The notes beneath the pieces were generated by a model. The model was not told the DNA's origin, searched no databases, and saw nothing but the letters and a program-made list of their open reading frames with translations. Source: a virus. Taken from it: DNA of 20,655 nucleotides. This document shows, in pieces, positions 1-6,819 of this stretch. Made by a program: the position numbers and the translations under genes. Each line of letters opens with the position of its first letter. Within the stretch, counting starts at the first letter, position 1. Location of the stretch: positions 1-20,655 of the IMG/VR virus record IMGVR_UViG_3300042879_000665. One strand, written 5' to 3'.

Positions 1-1
1 T

Positions 2-88
2 ATCGGCCAGTTCCACAAATCCAATGCGATGGTGATTACCGATATGTCGCTGCTTAAGCAGTTGAACAAAGGGGGGTTAGTGCGATGA
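2..88 (+). CDS. 3' end of an unidentified gene (partial)
   Basis: Reading frame 2 is open from the left edge to a TGA at 86-88 and gives 28 residues ending in NKGGLVR. The stop overlaps the next start as ATGA (85-88), the junction type used throughout this window, so this is probably the true C-terminus of a gene beginning outside the window. The fragment is too short to assign a function. Confidence 0.6.
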   Translation: MGQFHKSNAMVITDMSLLKQLNKGGLVR

Positions 89-291
89 ATGAGAAAATAG
101 TGGTTCACGTAGTTGAGTGGTTGGTCGATGACACGGCGACACTCTTATCTGTCCATACTGACGCAGAGTTGGCGAGGGAAGCCATAACTGCGTATCTAAA
201 TGACACGCCCTATTTTGGTGGTGCGTTAAGTCACTACCGGATCAGACCGATGGTGCTGAATTCGACTGGATTGAATGGGGCTGAGTTATGA
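85..291 (+). CDS. Hypothetical phage protein, 68 aa
   Basis: I do not recognise this 68-residue acidic protein. It starts at ATG 85, preceded by a strong purine run (AAAGGGGGG, 68-76). It overlaps the gene before it and the gene after it by 4 nt (ATGA), so translation of the three is probably coupled. A beta-rich start (IVVHVVEWLV) is followed by a helix (DAELAREAITAYL). No cysteines, signal peptide or membrane segment are visible. The overlaps, start context and plus-strand setting support a real gene. Confidence 0.65.
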   Translation: MNEKIVVHVVEWLVDDTATLLSVHTDAELAREAITAYLNDTPYFGGALSHYRIRPMVLNSTGLNGAEL

Positions 292-398
292 CAGACGACG
301 AATTCGCATCGTTTATTTGGAGAGTTTACCGCCGTGGGGTTATCCATGGGGGGATGGTGGCTGTAGCAACCGCTGCAGTCTGGTTGTTCGTTAAATAA
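288..398 (+). CDS. Tiny single-pass membrane protein, 36 aa
   Basis: ATG 288 overlaps the preceding TGA as ATGA, and the frame runs to TAA 396-398. It encodes an N-terminal soluble or basic part (MTDDEFASFIWRVYRRG) and a hydrophobic stretch at about residues 21-35 (GGMVAVATAAVWLFV) ending in a single Lys, the shape of a small single-pass membrane protein. The gene would otherwise leave an unexplained gap of about 115 nt in a fully packed region. Its function is unknown. Small membrane proteins in phage early regions sometimes act on host envelope or exclusion functions, but nothing specific can be claimed here. Confidence 0.5.
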   Translation: MTDDEFASFIWRVYRRGVIHGGMVAVATAAVWLFVK

Positions 399-408
399 GG
401 AGATATTG

Positions 409-591
409 ATGAAGCGTTTATTCGTACTGAGGTACGGCAAAGGTGGAAGTCTGGTACGTGATGACGACGGTACGCCGTTGTATTTCGGCAACAAGGCTGA
501 AGCCAAGAGGATAAGAGACACGATCAAGGATGCCGTAGTTTCATTCGGCCCTGATCACAACAAGTTCAATCAACAGCATGGAGTGAAGTGA
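409..591 (+). CDS. Hypothetical small phage protein with VSFGPDH motif, 60 aa
   Basis: I place the start at ATG 409, not at the in-frame TTG 406, because AAGGAGA at 398-404 is well spaced for it. The 60-residue product has a beta-strand start (MKRLFVLRYG), a hairpin-like DDDGTPLYF, an Lys/Arg-rich helix (NKAEAKRIRDTI) and a conserved-looking VSFGPDH near residues 45-51. This layout resembles small unnamed proteins that recur in tailed phages, but I cannot give a function. The next gene starts 2 nt after its stop. Confidence 0.65.
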   Translation: MKRLFVLRYGKGGSLVRDDDGTPLYFGNKAEAKRIRDTIKDAVVSFGPDHNKFNQQHGVK

Positions 592-592
592 A

Positions 593-1591
593 ATGCGACC
601 GACATTACTGAAAGATACTCTCAAGTCTTTACATGCCAAGTTACGTACGGTGGCTATTGAAGGCCCACCTGGGGGTGGCAAGACTACTGTAGTACGAGAG
701 ACTGCCAAGGAACTGGATAAGCACTATATCGAACGGCACGTACCGACGATGCTTGTCGAGGACTTTGGTGTTCCCGATATGATGAGTGCTGCACAGTCCT
801 TCGGGTACAAGATTCCAGAGTGGTTCCCTGCCAAGGGTAGCAAGTGGGACGATGGACGCGGCGGTATCCTGTGCTTCGATGATCGCAACCAAGCAAGTGC
901 CGATATCCAGAAGGTAATCGCTAACATTCAACAAGCACGTAACTTGCACGGTGTGCCAATGGCCGATGGGTGGCAGGTTATTGGTACTGGCAATCGCCAG
1001 TCTGATAGAGCCGGTGCTAATCGTGTGCTGTCTCACCTTCGTGATCGTGAGACTGTGTATGAGTATGAGACTCACCTTGATGACTGGACTGCGTGGGCTA
1101 TTGATCACAACGTACAGCCTGAGGTTATTTCATTCATCCGCTTCCGTAGTGGGTTGTTGCATGACTTCGATTCACAGCGTGACAAGAATCCTACGCCACG
1201 ATCATGGGTCGAGGGTGTTAGTGATGTGATGGGACTGGTTCCACCGGAGGCTGAATACGAGACTTTCAAGGGTGCTGTTGGCGATGGTGCTGCTGCAGAG
1301 TTCACCGGCTACTTGCGTATCTATCGGAAGTTGCCTAACCCCGATGGCATCTTGCTGAATCCTGACAAGGGTGAAGTGCCGACTGATCCTGCGACGTTGT
1401 ATGCCTTGTGTGGTTCGCTTGCACAGCGTTGTAGTGAGGCCAACTTCGATAGGGCTTGCACGTACTTCGAACGTATGCCGCCAGAGTTTAGTGTGCTTGC
1501 AGTATCTCATGCGGTACGACGCAACCCTGATCTTGCTAACACGCAAGCGTTTATTAAGTGGAGTGTGAAGCACCAGACGGTGCTGTTCTAA
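593..1591 (+). CDS. MoxR-type AAA+ ATPase
   Basis: This 332-residue protein has the core of a MoxR/CobS-like AAA+ ATPase. The Walker A motif is GPPGGGKT at residues 24-31. Walker B is GILCFDD at 91-97, with Asp at the position that is usually the catalytic Glu. Sensor 1 is GTGNR with Asn134, and an arginine-finger-like HLRDR lies at about 149-152. MoxR ATPases generally work with a VWA-domain partner to remodel or activate target proteins, sometimes by metal insertion. A VWA protein lies two genes downstream (2689-3843), so this is probably its motor. The C-terminal half (residues 180-332) is helical and not recognised. The start follows the previous stop by 2 nt. Cobaltochelatase CobS is unlikely, as no cobalamin gene is nearby. 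Confidence 0.85.
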   Translation: MRPTLLKDTLKSLHAKLRTVAIEGPPGGGKTTVVRETAKELDKHYIERHVPTMLVEDFGVPDMMSAAQSFGYKIPEWFPAKGSKWDDGRGGILCFDDRNQASADIQKVIANIQQARNLHGVPMADGWQVIGTGNRQSDRAGANRVLSHLRDRETVYEYETHLDDWTAWAIDHNVQPEVISFIRFRSGLLHDFDSQRDKNPTPRSWVEGVSDVMGLVPPEAEYETFKGAVGDGAAAEFTGYLRIYRKLPNPDGILLNPDKGEVPTDPATLYALCGSLAQRCSEANFDRACTYFERMPPEFSVLAVSHAVRRNPDLANTQAFIKWSVKHQTVLF

Positions 1592-1616
1592 CAACAACGA
1601 CAGAGGAGTAACGACG

Positions 1617-2465
1617 ATGAATCTGAACGACAAAGCCCTGCTTGTCTCGCTGAATATCGGCGGATGGGCAGGACGCAAGTTAGACAAGCGAGTGACCAAG
1701 GATGTAGCCGTGGCTAACAATGTGTCCACTAGTGCAGGACGCTATAACAAGTCTCTGCTTCCTAACTGCACCATGCTCGAGAACATCCATAGCAAAGCAG
1801 GACTCATACGGACTGAGTTCTATGATAACACTCTGCCTTGGAATCTTGAGGGTGTGCAGTTGCTTCCGACCAGTAACTACCTTGGGTTTATGACTCAGTT
1901 CCGACGCAATCGGACTGACTGGGAATCATTGGTCGATCAGTTTGTGGATGCTTACCCTGCACTACGGGCTGATGCACAGAACAGTCTTGGCCCTTTGTAT
2001 TGTGACTCTGACTATCCAAGCCAAGACGATATGCGTAGCAAGTTCTACATGGATATCAGCGTTATGCCTATGCCGAGTGCTGACTTCCGTGTGCAGTTGT
2101 CATCCGATGAGGTAGCACGTATCCGCTTGCAGGTTGAGGAGCAAGTGAAGTCTGCTCAGTCTGCTGCCATGCAGGACTTGTGGGCTAGGGTCTACGACAA
2201 GGTGAAACATATTGCTGAGAAGTGTGCTGATCCCAAGGCGATCTTTAGAGACAGCATGATCGACAATGCCCGCGACTTGTGTGAGTTGCTGCCGAGACTG
2301 AACTTCGCTGATGACCCACGACTGGAAGCCATGCGACAGGAGATCGAAAGCAAGTTGCTTAAGAATCCTGAGATTCTGCGATTGCATCCAGAGATTCGAC
2401 GAGATACAGCGGCCGATGCCAAGGCCATCATGGACAAGATGTCCGCTCTTATGGGAGGTATGTGA
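1617..2465 (+). CDS. Hypothetical protein of the MoxR/VWA cassette, 282 aa (possibly DUF3150-like)
   Basis: ATG 1617 follows a good ribosome site (GAGGAG, about 1602-1607). The N-terminal stretch VSLNIGGWAGRKLDKRVT, then TEFYDNTLPWNL, LLPTSNYLGFM, a Tyr/Trp-rich middle (DQFVDAYPALRADA, LGPLYCDSDYPS) and a long helical C-terminus (about 160-282) are reminiscent of the DUF3150 proteins that I recall beside CobS/CobT-like genes in phages. I could not verify this. It lacks recognisable catalytic motifs, a signal peptide and membrane segments. Its place between the ATPase and the VWA protein, with an overlapping downstream stop/start (TGATG), suggests a subunit or substrate adaptor of the same complex. 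That role is inference from position. Confidence 0.75.
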   Translation: MNLNDKALLVSLNIGGWAGRKLDKRVTKDVAVANNVSTSAGRYNKSLLPNCTMLENIHSKAGLIRTEFYDNTLPWNLEGVQLLPTSNYLGFMTQFRRNRTDWESLVDQFVDAYPALRADAQNSLGPLYCDSDYPSQDDMRSKFYMDISVMPMPSADFRVQLSSDEVARIRLQVEEQVKSAQSAAMQDLWARVYDKVKHIAEKCADPKAIFRDSMIDNARDLCELLPRLNFADDPRLEAMRQEIESKLLKNPEILRLHPEIRRDTAADAKAIMDKMSALMGGM

Positions 2466-2692
2466 TGAACGAACAAGAGCGATTGAAGCAAAAGATGGAG
2501 GCGTTAAGAGAAAACCCGATTGATACTTCCAAGCGGCATATTCATCTGCTCTTTGATCATTACCTGATATGGGTGAAGGATCGCAATACCTACGTTGTCA
2601 ATGGAGGACAGCGAGGTGCGGAAGAATTTGAAGCAAAGGTAAACGAGTTAATAGGCAAAGTGATTGAACTACAACAGGAGAAGTCACAATGA
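2465..2692 (+). CDS. Hypothetical small protein, 75 aa
   Basis: I choose ATG 2465, which overlaps the previous TGA by 1 nt, over the in-frame GTG 2462. The upstream GGGAGG (2453-2458) serves it. The product has a charged helical start (NEQERLKQKMEALREN), a middle with HIHLLFDHYLIWVKDRNTYVV and a C-terminal amphipathic helix (EEFEAKVNELIGKVIELQQE) that could form a coiled coil. It overlaps the VWA-zincin gene by 4 nt (ATGA), so it probably works with the MoxR/VWA cassette. No family is recognised. Confidence 0.65.
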   Translation: MNEQERLKQKMEALRENPIDTSKRHIHLLFDHYLIWVKDRNTYVVNGGQRGAEEFEAKVNELIGKVIELQQEKSQ

Positions 2693-3843
2693 CTAGCGTA
2701 ATGCCACGACGGAAGGAGCAGGTAACCCCTGCTCCGCTTACCCCACAGCGTGAAGCCAAGATCAAAATGCGACTGGCTAAAGCCAAGACTAACCTTGTGC
2801 TTGAGCATCCATTCGTTGGCTCTATTGCATTGGGCTTGCCCTATTACATCGACCAGTCGATACCGACTGCAGCAACCAACGGTAAGTGCATCAAGTTTAA
2901 CCCTGACTTTGTTGACCAACTGACGGATGAGGAGTTGAAATTCTTGGTAGCACATGAGTGCTTCCACCCAATGTTTGAACACAACTTCCGTCGAGGTGAG
3001 CGTGACCCACGCAAGTGGAACCAAGCCGGTGACTACATCATCAACAAGCATCTGACCGATGAGAAAATTGGCAAGATGCCAGAAGGTGGATTGCTCAACG
3101 ATGGTATCTATCAGGCTGGCGGCGGTACTACGGATGGAATCTATAACATCCTGCCAGATAATCCTGACGGTGATGATCCGCTTGATGACTGCGAGGATGG
3201 CGAGGGTACTCCTGCCGAGAAGGAGCAAGCCCGTAACGAATGGAAGGTCAAGGTTGCACAAGCCGCACAAGCGGCCAAGATGATGGGCAAGTTGTCTGCC
3301 AATATGCAGCGGCTAGTCGGTGAGGTATTGCAACCCAAGGTTGACTGGCGTGATGTGCTACGCCGGTTTATTGAGAAGGCCAAAAACGACGAGCGTAGTT
3401 TCGCTAGACCTAACCGTAGGTTTGTGCAGCAGGGTATGTATCTGCCAACTATTACCGGCGAGGTGATGGGCGAGGTTGCCTTCTGCGTAGATATGTCTGG
3501 CTCTATTGACGAGGCTACGGCTAACCAGTTTGCTGCCGAGGTGCGTAATGTGTTTGAGGATGCACGACCATCCAAGTTGCATATTATTTTCTTCAGCCAT
3601 GAGGTATGTGCGTACGACTTGATCGAACGTGACGGTGACTTTGAATTCAACCCTCGCGGCGGCGGTGGTACAGCATTCAGCCCATGCTTCAAGTATATGC
3701 AGGATAACGATATCAACCCTGTCGCTTGCATCTTCTTGACTGACTTGTGCTGTGACGACTTTGGAAATCAACCGGATTATCCGGTGCTGTGGGTTAGTAC
3801 CGAGAATGGTACTGCGCCCTTTGGTGAAGTGGTGTTGATGTAA
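2689..3843 (+). CDS. Zincin-like metallopeptidase fused to a VWA domain (DUF2201-type)
   Basis: This 384-residue protein combines two recognisable parts. The N-terminal region carries VAHECFHPMFEH at residues 87-98, which contains the zincin HExxH motif (His89, Glu90, His93), followed by WNQAGDYIIN with Asp115 as a possible third metal ligand. This matches the putative metallopeptidase domain known as DUF2201_N. An acidic Asp/Glu/Gly linker (about 155-185) leads to a VWA-like domain from about 260, with the full MIDAS set: DMSGS (Asp268, Ser270, Ser272), Thr328 in GGGGT and Asp352 in LTDL. VWA proteins of this kind pair with MoxR ATPases, and one lies at 593-1591. The start overlaps the previous stop by 4 nt. 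The substrate is unknown. Both active-site sets look intact. Confidence 0.85.
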   Translation: MTSVMPRRKEQVTPAPLTPQREAKIKMRLAKAKTNLVLEHPFVGSIALGLPYYIDQSIPTAATNGKCIKFNPDFVDQLTDEELKFLVAHECFHPMFEHNFRRGERDPRKWNQAGDYIINKHLTDEKIGKMPEGGLLNDGIYQAGGGTTDGIYNILPDNPDGDDPLDDCEDGEGTPAEKEQARNEWKVKVAQAAQAAKMMGKLSANMQRLVGEVLQPKVDWRDVLRRFIEKAKNDERSFARPNRRFVQQGMYLPTITGEVMGEVAFCVDMSGSIDEATANQFAAEVRNVFEDARPSKLHIIFFSHEVCAYDLIERDGDFEFNPRGGGGTAFSPCFKYMQDNDINPVACIFLTDLCCDDFGNQPDYPVLWVSTENGTAPFGEVVLM

Positions 3844-3863
3844 TTATTACGGAGGTAACAACA

Positions 3864-4532
3864 ATGGCTACTGTACGATTTAGTAATGAGTTGAAAGAGA
3901 ACATTCTTGAACGAGCGAAAGCCCCGTTTGATAAGCGCAATATCGAAATCAAAAAGATACCTGTCGAGGAAGGTTTGTTCGATCTTATCTACAAGCGTGC
4001 GCTTGGGGATTGGTTTGCACCTGTCCAGAACTTACCCGATGGTTTTATGGAGGTGTACCAACAGTTCACCCTGACTCGCGTAGTTGTTCCAAACCATCCT
4101 GATATCTCTTTGCATTACACGTTTCAGTTACCGCAGCCTGTCCGTTGGGTGCAGAACTACACGGGTATCAGCAACCGAGCAGTACAAGATGGATGGGGTA
4201 GCACTAACTTCAAGTACATCGCTGACCTTAACAACGAGGACGATGCGCGTATCCACAATGTCTTTCTCCACATGAACGACCTGCTTCGACAGAATCAGGA
4301 GCGCAAGGAGAAGTTTGTGAATGGTGTGAGTATTTTGATGGAGACTCACACTACCCTTGCACCTGCACTCAAAGCGTGGCCTGCACTCTGGGACTTGCTG
4401 CCGCAGTCAACCAAGGACAAACATCTTGAGGTGAAGGAGAAGTCTGCAGCGCAGGAGAAGAAGGCAGTCATTGAACAACTGGACTTGGCTTCCATGACTG
4501 CAACTGTGGTGGTCAACAAGATGGTGCGCTAG
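3864..4532 (+). CDS. Hypothetical protein, 222 aa
   Basis: ATG 3864 is preceded by an excellent Shine-Dalgarno (ACGGAGG, about 3849-3855). Residues 1-130 are mixed alpha/beta, with a helical N-terminus (NELKENILERAKAPFDKRNI) and a strand-rich middle (EVYQQFTLTRVVV, SLHYTFQL). The C-terminal 90 residues are charged helices (NQERKEKF, KDKHLEVKEKSAAQEKKA). The N-terminal layout, with a short LPDGF-type segment, loosely recalls the phage Nmad5-type family, but I cannot support that assignment. It is the last large member of the cassette that starts at 593 and overlaps the next small gene by 1 nt. Confidence 0.7.
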   Translation: MATVRFSNELKENILERAKAPFDKRNIEIKKIPVEEGLFDLIYKRALGDWFAPVQNLPDGFMEVYQQFTLTRVVVPNHPDISLHYTFQLPQPVRWVQNYTGISNRAVQDGWGSTNFKYIADLNNEDDARIHNVFLHMNDLLRQNQERKEKFVNGVSILMETHTTLAPALKAWPALWDLLPQSTKDKHLEVKEKSAAQEKKAVIEQLDLASMTATVVVNKMVR

Positions 4533-4687
4533 TGGACGAGGACGATACTGCTGCTCACCATGAGCAGCGGCAACAAGAACTCCGACTCAAGGAAGAGTTG
4601 GAGCGTGAGTTACATGGAGATAAGTGGAAGTTGCTTGAGTTGCAACTAGAAGAAGTTATGTCTGAATTCTTTAAGAGGAAAGACTGA
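4532..4687 (+). CDS. Small charged coiled-coil protein with GTG start, 51 aa
   Basis: The frame opens at GTG 4532, which overlaps the previous TAG by 1 nt (TAGTG), and closes at TGA 4685-4687, which overlaps the next ATG by 1 nt. The 51-residue product is almost entirely Glu, Gln, Arg, Lys and Leu, with heptad-like spacing (QQELRLKEELERELHG, WKLLELQLEEVMSEFF), so a continuous amphipathic or coiled-coil helix is likely. It fills what would otherwise be a 154-nt gap with 1-nt junctions on both sides, the strongest argument that it is real. Its function is unknown. It could be a multimerisation or adaptor peptide. Confidence 0.55.
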   Translation: MDEDDTAAHHEQRQQELRLKEELERELHGDKWKLLELQLEEVMSEFFKRKD

Positions 4688-5532
4688 TGGACTACACCGA
4701 ATACACAAGACGAATGTTCAACGATTCACAAATACATTCCTACACAGGTATAGATAAATACTTTGCAACCTGCCGCAATCCAGAGAAGGGCAAGCCGCTT
4801 AAATCATGGGCACGTATCTTTAAGCGTGGTGATGACTACGTTATCTGCTGCGATGGCGTCGATGTGCTGAAGATAACACCTGATAATAAGTTGACGTTTC
4901 TTATCGACGGTGTGCAGGGTCGAACGATTGGACAGACACTAGCATCTAGCCTACATCGTGCCGTCCCTATTGCATGGTCAAGAGTTAGCACTAACCGCTA
5001 TCGTGTGATCCACCTACTTGCCGCAGAGAAAACAGGTAAGTCTTTGTGGCAGTCACTCAAGACTGCGCCCGAGTTGTTTGAGGGTATCACCTTTGACCTG
5101 ACGACAGGCGAGTGTGTCAACGCACGTAAAGATCTTAAGGAATCTATCCGCCCCGAGATACGCAAGGAGTGGCTACGCAAACTGCGTGTGTTCAAACGCA
5201 ACATCAAGTTGCGCGCCAAGATGGGTGTGATTGATGGTCTGATTAAACAAATGAGAGAGGAGCGGGATAACTCAGGCAACGGGTTTCGTAGACCAGACTG
5301 GAACTCCCCGCCGTGGTTTGATCTACTGTATAATTCAATCTCCAACGAAGAATGCTCCACGGAATTACTCCGAGGGCTGATTGCAAGCAGCGGCTATGCC
5401 GCATGGTATATGTCCATGCCTACCTCTAATCATGTGGTGGGCTTGAGCGATACCCTTTTGAATCAGTTAAGCATTGCTTTACGTGAGAAGTTTGGTGTGT
5501 TTGATATTCAACCGAGAGGCAAAGCAGCATGA
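4687..5532 (+). CDS. Hypothetical phage protein, 281 aa
   Basis: ATG 4687 follows AAGAGGAAAG and overlaps the previous stop by 1 nt. The first 110 residues look like a mixed alpha/beta domain (SWARIFKRGDDYVICCDGVDVLKI, LTFLIDG). The middle is rich in Arg/Lys helices (about 150-195: KEWLRKLRVFKRNIKLRAKM), which suggests nucleic-acid or acidic-surface contact. The C-terminal part is helical with several Trp and Tyr residues. There is no metal-binding cluster, Walker motif, signal peptide or membrane helix. I do not recognise the family. It overlaps the DUF3310 gene by 4 nt. Confidence 0.75.
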   Translation: MDYTEYTRRMFNDSQIHSYTGIDKYFATCRNPEKGKPLKSWARIFKRGDDYVICCDGVDVLKITPDNKLTFLIDGVQGRTIGQTLASSLHRAVPIAWSRVSTNRYRVIHLLAAEKTGKSLWQSLKTAPELFEGITFDLTTGECVNARKDLKESIRPEIRKEWLRKLRVFKRNIKLRAKMGVIDGLIKQMREERDNSGNGFRRPDWNSPPWFDLLYNSISNEECSTELLRGLIASSGYAAWYMSMPTSNHVVGLSDTLLNQLSIALREKFGVFDIQPRGKAA

Positions 5533-5951
5533 CAAAGCAAGAAAAGATTGTTGATCTAATCAGCCAAGGCTATTCAGTACATGACGTAGCCAAGATGGTT
5601 AAGGTCAAACCTAATTATGTTTACCATTCCCTGTGGATACAACGTAAGAAAAAGAAAGCATCTGAACCTGTGAACTACACCGAGCAAATGCAAAGAGCGA
5701 ATGAACTCACGGACTACTGCGTTAATACAGAGGATAGGTCTGTCATTGAACACCCGAGTCACTACACCATAGGTGGTATCGAAACGTGGGACTTCATCGA
5801 AGCGAAGCGTTTGAACTACAACCTTGGCAGCGTGGTCAAATACATCAGCCGCGCAGACTACAAGGGGCATGATATTCAAGACCTTAAGAAGGCACGACAA
5901 TTCTTGGATCGGGAGATCGCACGCCGTGAAGGTGGCGAAGTTGCCTTTTGA
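5529..5951 (+). CDS. HTH-DUF3310 protein (T7 gp1.7-like domain)
   Basis: The C-terminal half (about residues 73-135) is a clear DUF3310 domain: HPSHYTIGGIETWDFIEAK, then LGSVVKYISRADYKG and DLKKARQFLDREI. The family is widespread in phages, and its best-known member is the T7 gp1.7 nucleotide kinase. The N-terminal 40 residues (IVDLISQGYSVHDVAKMVKV, PNYVYHSLW) read as a helix-turn-helix, followed by a basic RKKKK segment. So the protein may combine DNA binding with a nucleotide-metabolism domain. It overlaps the genes on both sides by 4 nt (ATGA at 5529, TTGA at 5948). The DUF3310 call is firm. Kinase activity is inferred from distant relatives only. Confidence 0.85.
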   Translation: MTKQEKIVDLISQGYSVHDVAKMVKVKPNYVYHSLWIQRKKKKASEPVNYTEQMQRANELTDYCVNTEDRSVIEHPSHYTIGGIETWDFIEAKRLNYNLGSVVKYISRADYKGHDIQDLKKARQFLDREIARREGGEVAF

Positions 5952-6061
5952 GGTGGCTCATCGAACTGTACCGCAGGGTAATACAAAGACGCCATGATGA
6001 GTGGCGTCGAGTACCTAACCCAGAGTGGGCAGCAAAGCGTGGATGGAGGGATTACTGGTGA
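5948..6061 (+). CDS. Possible tiny basic Trp-rich protein with TTG start, 37 aa
   Basis: After the DUF3310 stop there is an open frame with only one usable start, TTG 5948, which overlaps that stop as TTGA. It ends at TGA 6059-6061, overlapping the next GTG as GTGA. The 37 residues are strongly basic and aromatic (LRWLIELYRRVIQRRHDEW, then WAAKRGWRDYW), unlike the noise expected from random sequence. No strong Shine-Dalgarno is well spaced (GAAGG lies about 15 nt upstream), so expression would depend on coupling. An overlapping ATG frame at 5995 encodes a less protein-like peptide and seems less likely. Confidence 0.4.
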   Translation: MRWLIELYRRVIQRRHDEWRRVPNPEWAAKRGWRDYW

Positions 6062-6276
6062 CACTAGATGACATATCCCCTGCCGGTGCGTGGCGTAAGG
6101 AGTGGGATGCCAGATCACACACCGATAAAGAATACCGAGAGAAGATCAGGGAACTGCGTGATCGTAACCGTGACTATGCCGCCGAGATATATCGGCTACG
6201 TGGTTTGATCGCAGACCTTGAGGAAGAACTAGCCATAGTTCACAAACATATTTACGGAGGCGAGAAGCGTGATTAG
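6058..6276 (+). CDS. Coiled-coil hypothetical protein, 72 aa
   Basis: The frame is open from GTG 6025, but I place the start at GTG 6058. A strong GGAGGG (about 6045-6050) sits correctly before it, and it overlaps the previous stop as GTGA. The product begins MTLDDISPAGAW, followed by a long charged helix with heptad character (about 25-65: YREKIRELRDRNRDYAAEI, LIADLEEELAIV), so a coiled coil is likely. It overlaps the next gene by 8 nt. No known family is recognised. Confidence 0.6.
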   Translation: MTLDDISPAGAWRKEWDARSHTDKEYREKIRELRDRNRDYAAEIYRLRGLIADLEEELAIVHKHIYGGEKRD

Positions 6277-6460
6277 GAAACACGAATACAAGTATGATCG
6301 TATGCAAGACGAGATCAACCTACTTAAGCAGGAGGTTTCGGAACTAGAGCATACACTTGCAAGGCGTGAGGGTGAGTCATTCATCATGTCCCTCATGTGG
6401 TTCTTTATTGGTTCAGCATTGACGGCTGCGCTTCTATCTCTGTGGTGCATCAATGCTTGA
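6269..6460 (+). CDS. Coiled-coil plus transmembrane small protein, 63 aa
   Basis: GTG 6269 follows ACGGAGGCG at good spacing. Residues 8-37 form a charged, heptad-patterned helix (DRMQDEINLLKQEVSELEH). Residues 38-59 form one strong transmembrane helix (SFIMSLMWFFIGSALTAALL), followed by a four- or five-residue tail. By topology this is a tail-anchored protein with its coiled coil in the cytoplasm. The position, among early genes and far from the lysis genes, argues against a classic spanin or holin. A membrane anchor for phage replication or a superinfection or host-envelope role is possible but unproven. It overlaps both neighbours by 8 nt. Confidence 0.6.
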   Translation: MIRKHEYKYDRMQDEINLLKQEVSELEHTLARREGESFIMSLMWFFIGSALTAALLSLWCINA

Positions 6461-6647
6461 GAAACAAGACACCATAGATGCCGCTAACCTAGTACGTGAA
6501 CTGCGTGGGTGGGCGAAGATACATCCTGCTAGTCCCATGACTGATTGCTTAAACGAATCAGCAGCCATCATCGAAAAGTTTCTTTCTGAGAGACAGACGA
6601 TGGAGCAGTACATTTCAGAACGTGAGTGGCTGCACCGTGAAGGTTAG
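6453..6647 (+). CDS. Hypothetical small helical protein, 64 aa
   Basis: ATG 6453 overlaps the previous stop by 8 nt. The product is mainly helical and acidic (TIDAANLVRELRGWAKIHP, DCLNESAAIIEKFLSERQ), with a single Cys and no membrane segment. The general pattern (two helices around a short Pro-rich turn, ending in a Trp-containing tail) resembles many small phage proteins of unknown role. I do not recognise a named family. It overlaps the start region of the zinc-finger-like gene. Confidence 0.6.
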   Translation: MLEKQDTIDAANLVRELRGWAKIHPASPMTDCLNESAAIIEKFLSERQTMEQYISEREWLHREG

Positions 6648-6819
6648 CCAGATACGTAGGTGTACCGAGTGCAAGCGTACGTTTGTCGGAGCCGAGTCAT
6701 TCAGACAGCACCGCATTATCGGCATGAGTTGTCGGTCTGAAGAAGCATTGAAGGCAGCGGGGTTTGCCGAGACACCGAAGGGGTACAAACAACAACGACC
6801 TTGGAGGACTGGCACATGA
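6637..6819 (+). CDS. Small C2HC zinc-finger-like protein, 60 aa
   Basis: Two GTG starts are possible, 6622 and 6637. I prefer 6637 because GAGTGG (6625-6630) lies about 6 nt before it, whereas the nearest purine run for 6622 is too far away. The product has Cys9-x2-Cys12 (RCTECKRTF), His25 in SFRQHR and Cys32, a plausible C2HC zinc site, followed by a basic tail with Lys, Gln and Arg. Small zinc-binding proteins of this shape are common in phages and usually contact nucleic acid or host proteins, but no role can be given. The stop overlaps the next ATG as ATGA. Confidence 0.6.
   Translation: MKVSQIRRCTECKRTFVGAESFRQHRIIGMSCRSEEALKAAGFAETPKGYKQQRPWRTGT

Noticed and set aside
641-1108. Minus-strand open frame of 155 codons
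   Set aside because: It lies opposite the MoxR ATPase core, whose motifs are intact on the plus strand; no independent support.
593-3843. Cobaltochelatase CobS/CobT pair
   Set aside because: The ATPase and VWA parts resemble them, but the HExxH domain and the absence of cobalamin genes point to a different phage cassette.
6025-6057. Upstream GTG start for the 72-aa coiled-coil gene
   Set aside because: A strong GGAGGG sits correctly for GTG 6058, and the GTGA junction matches the style of the other genes.
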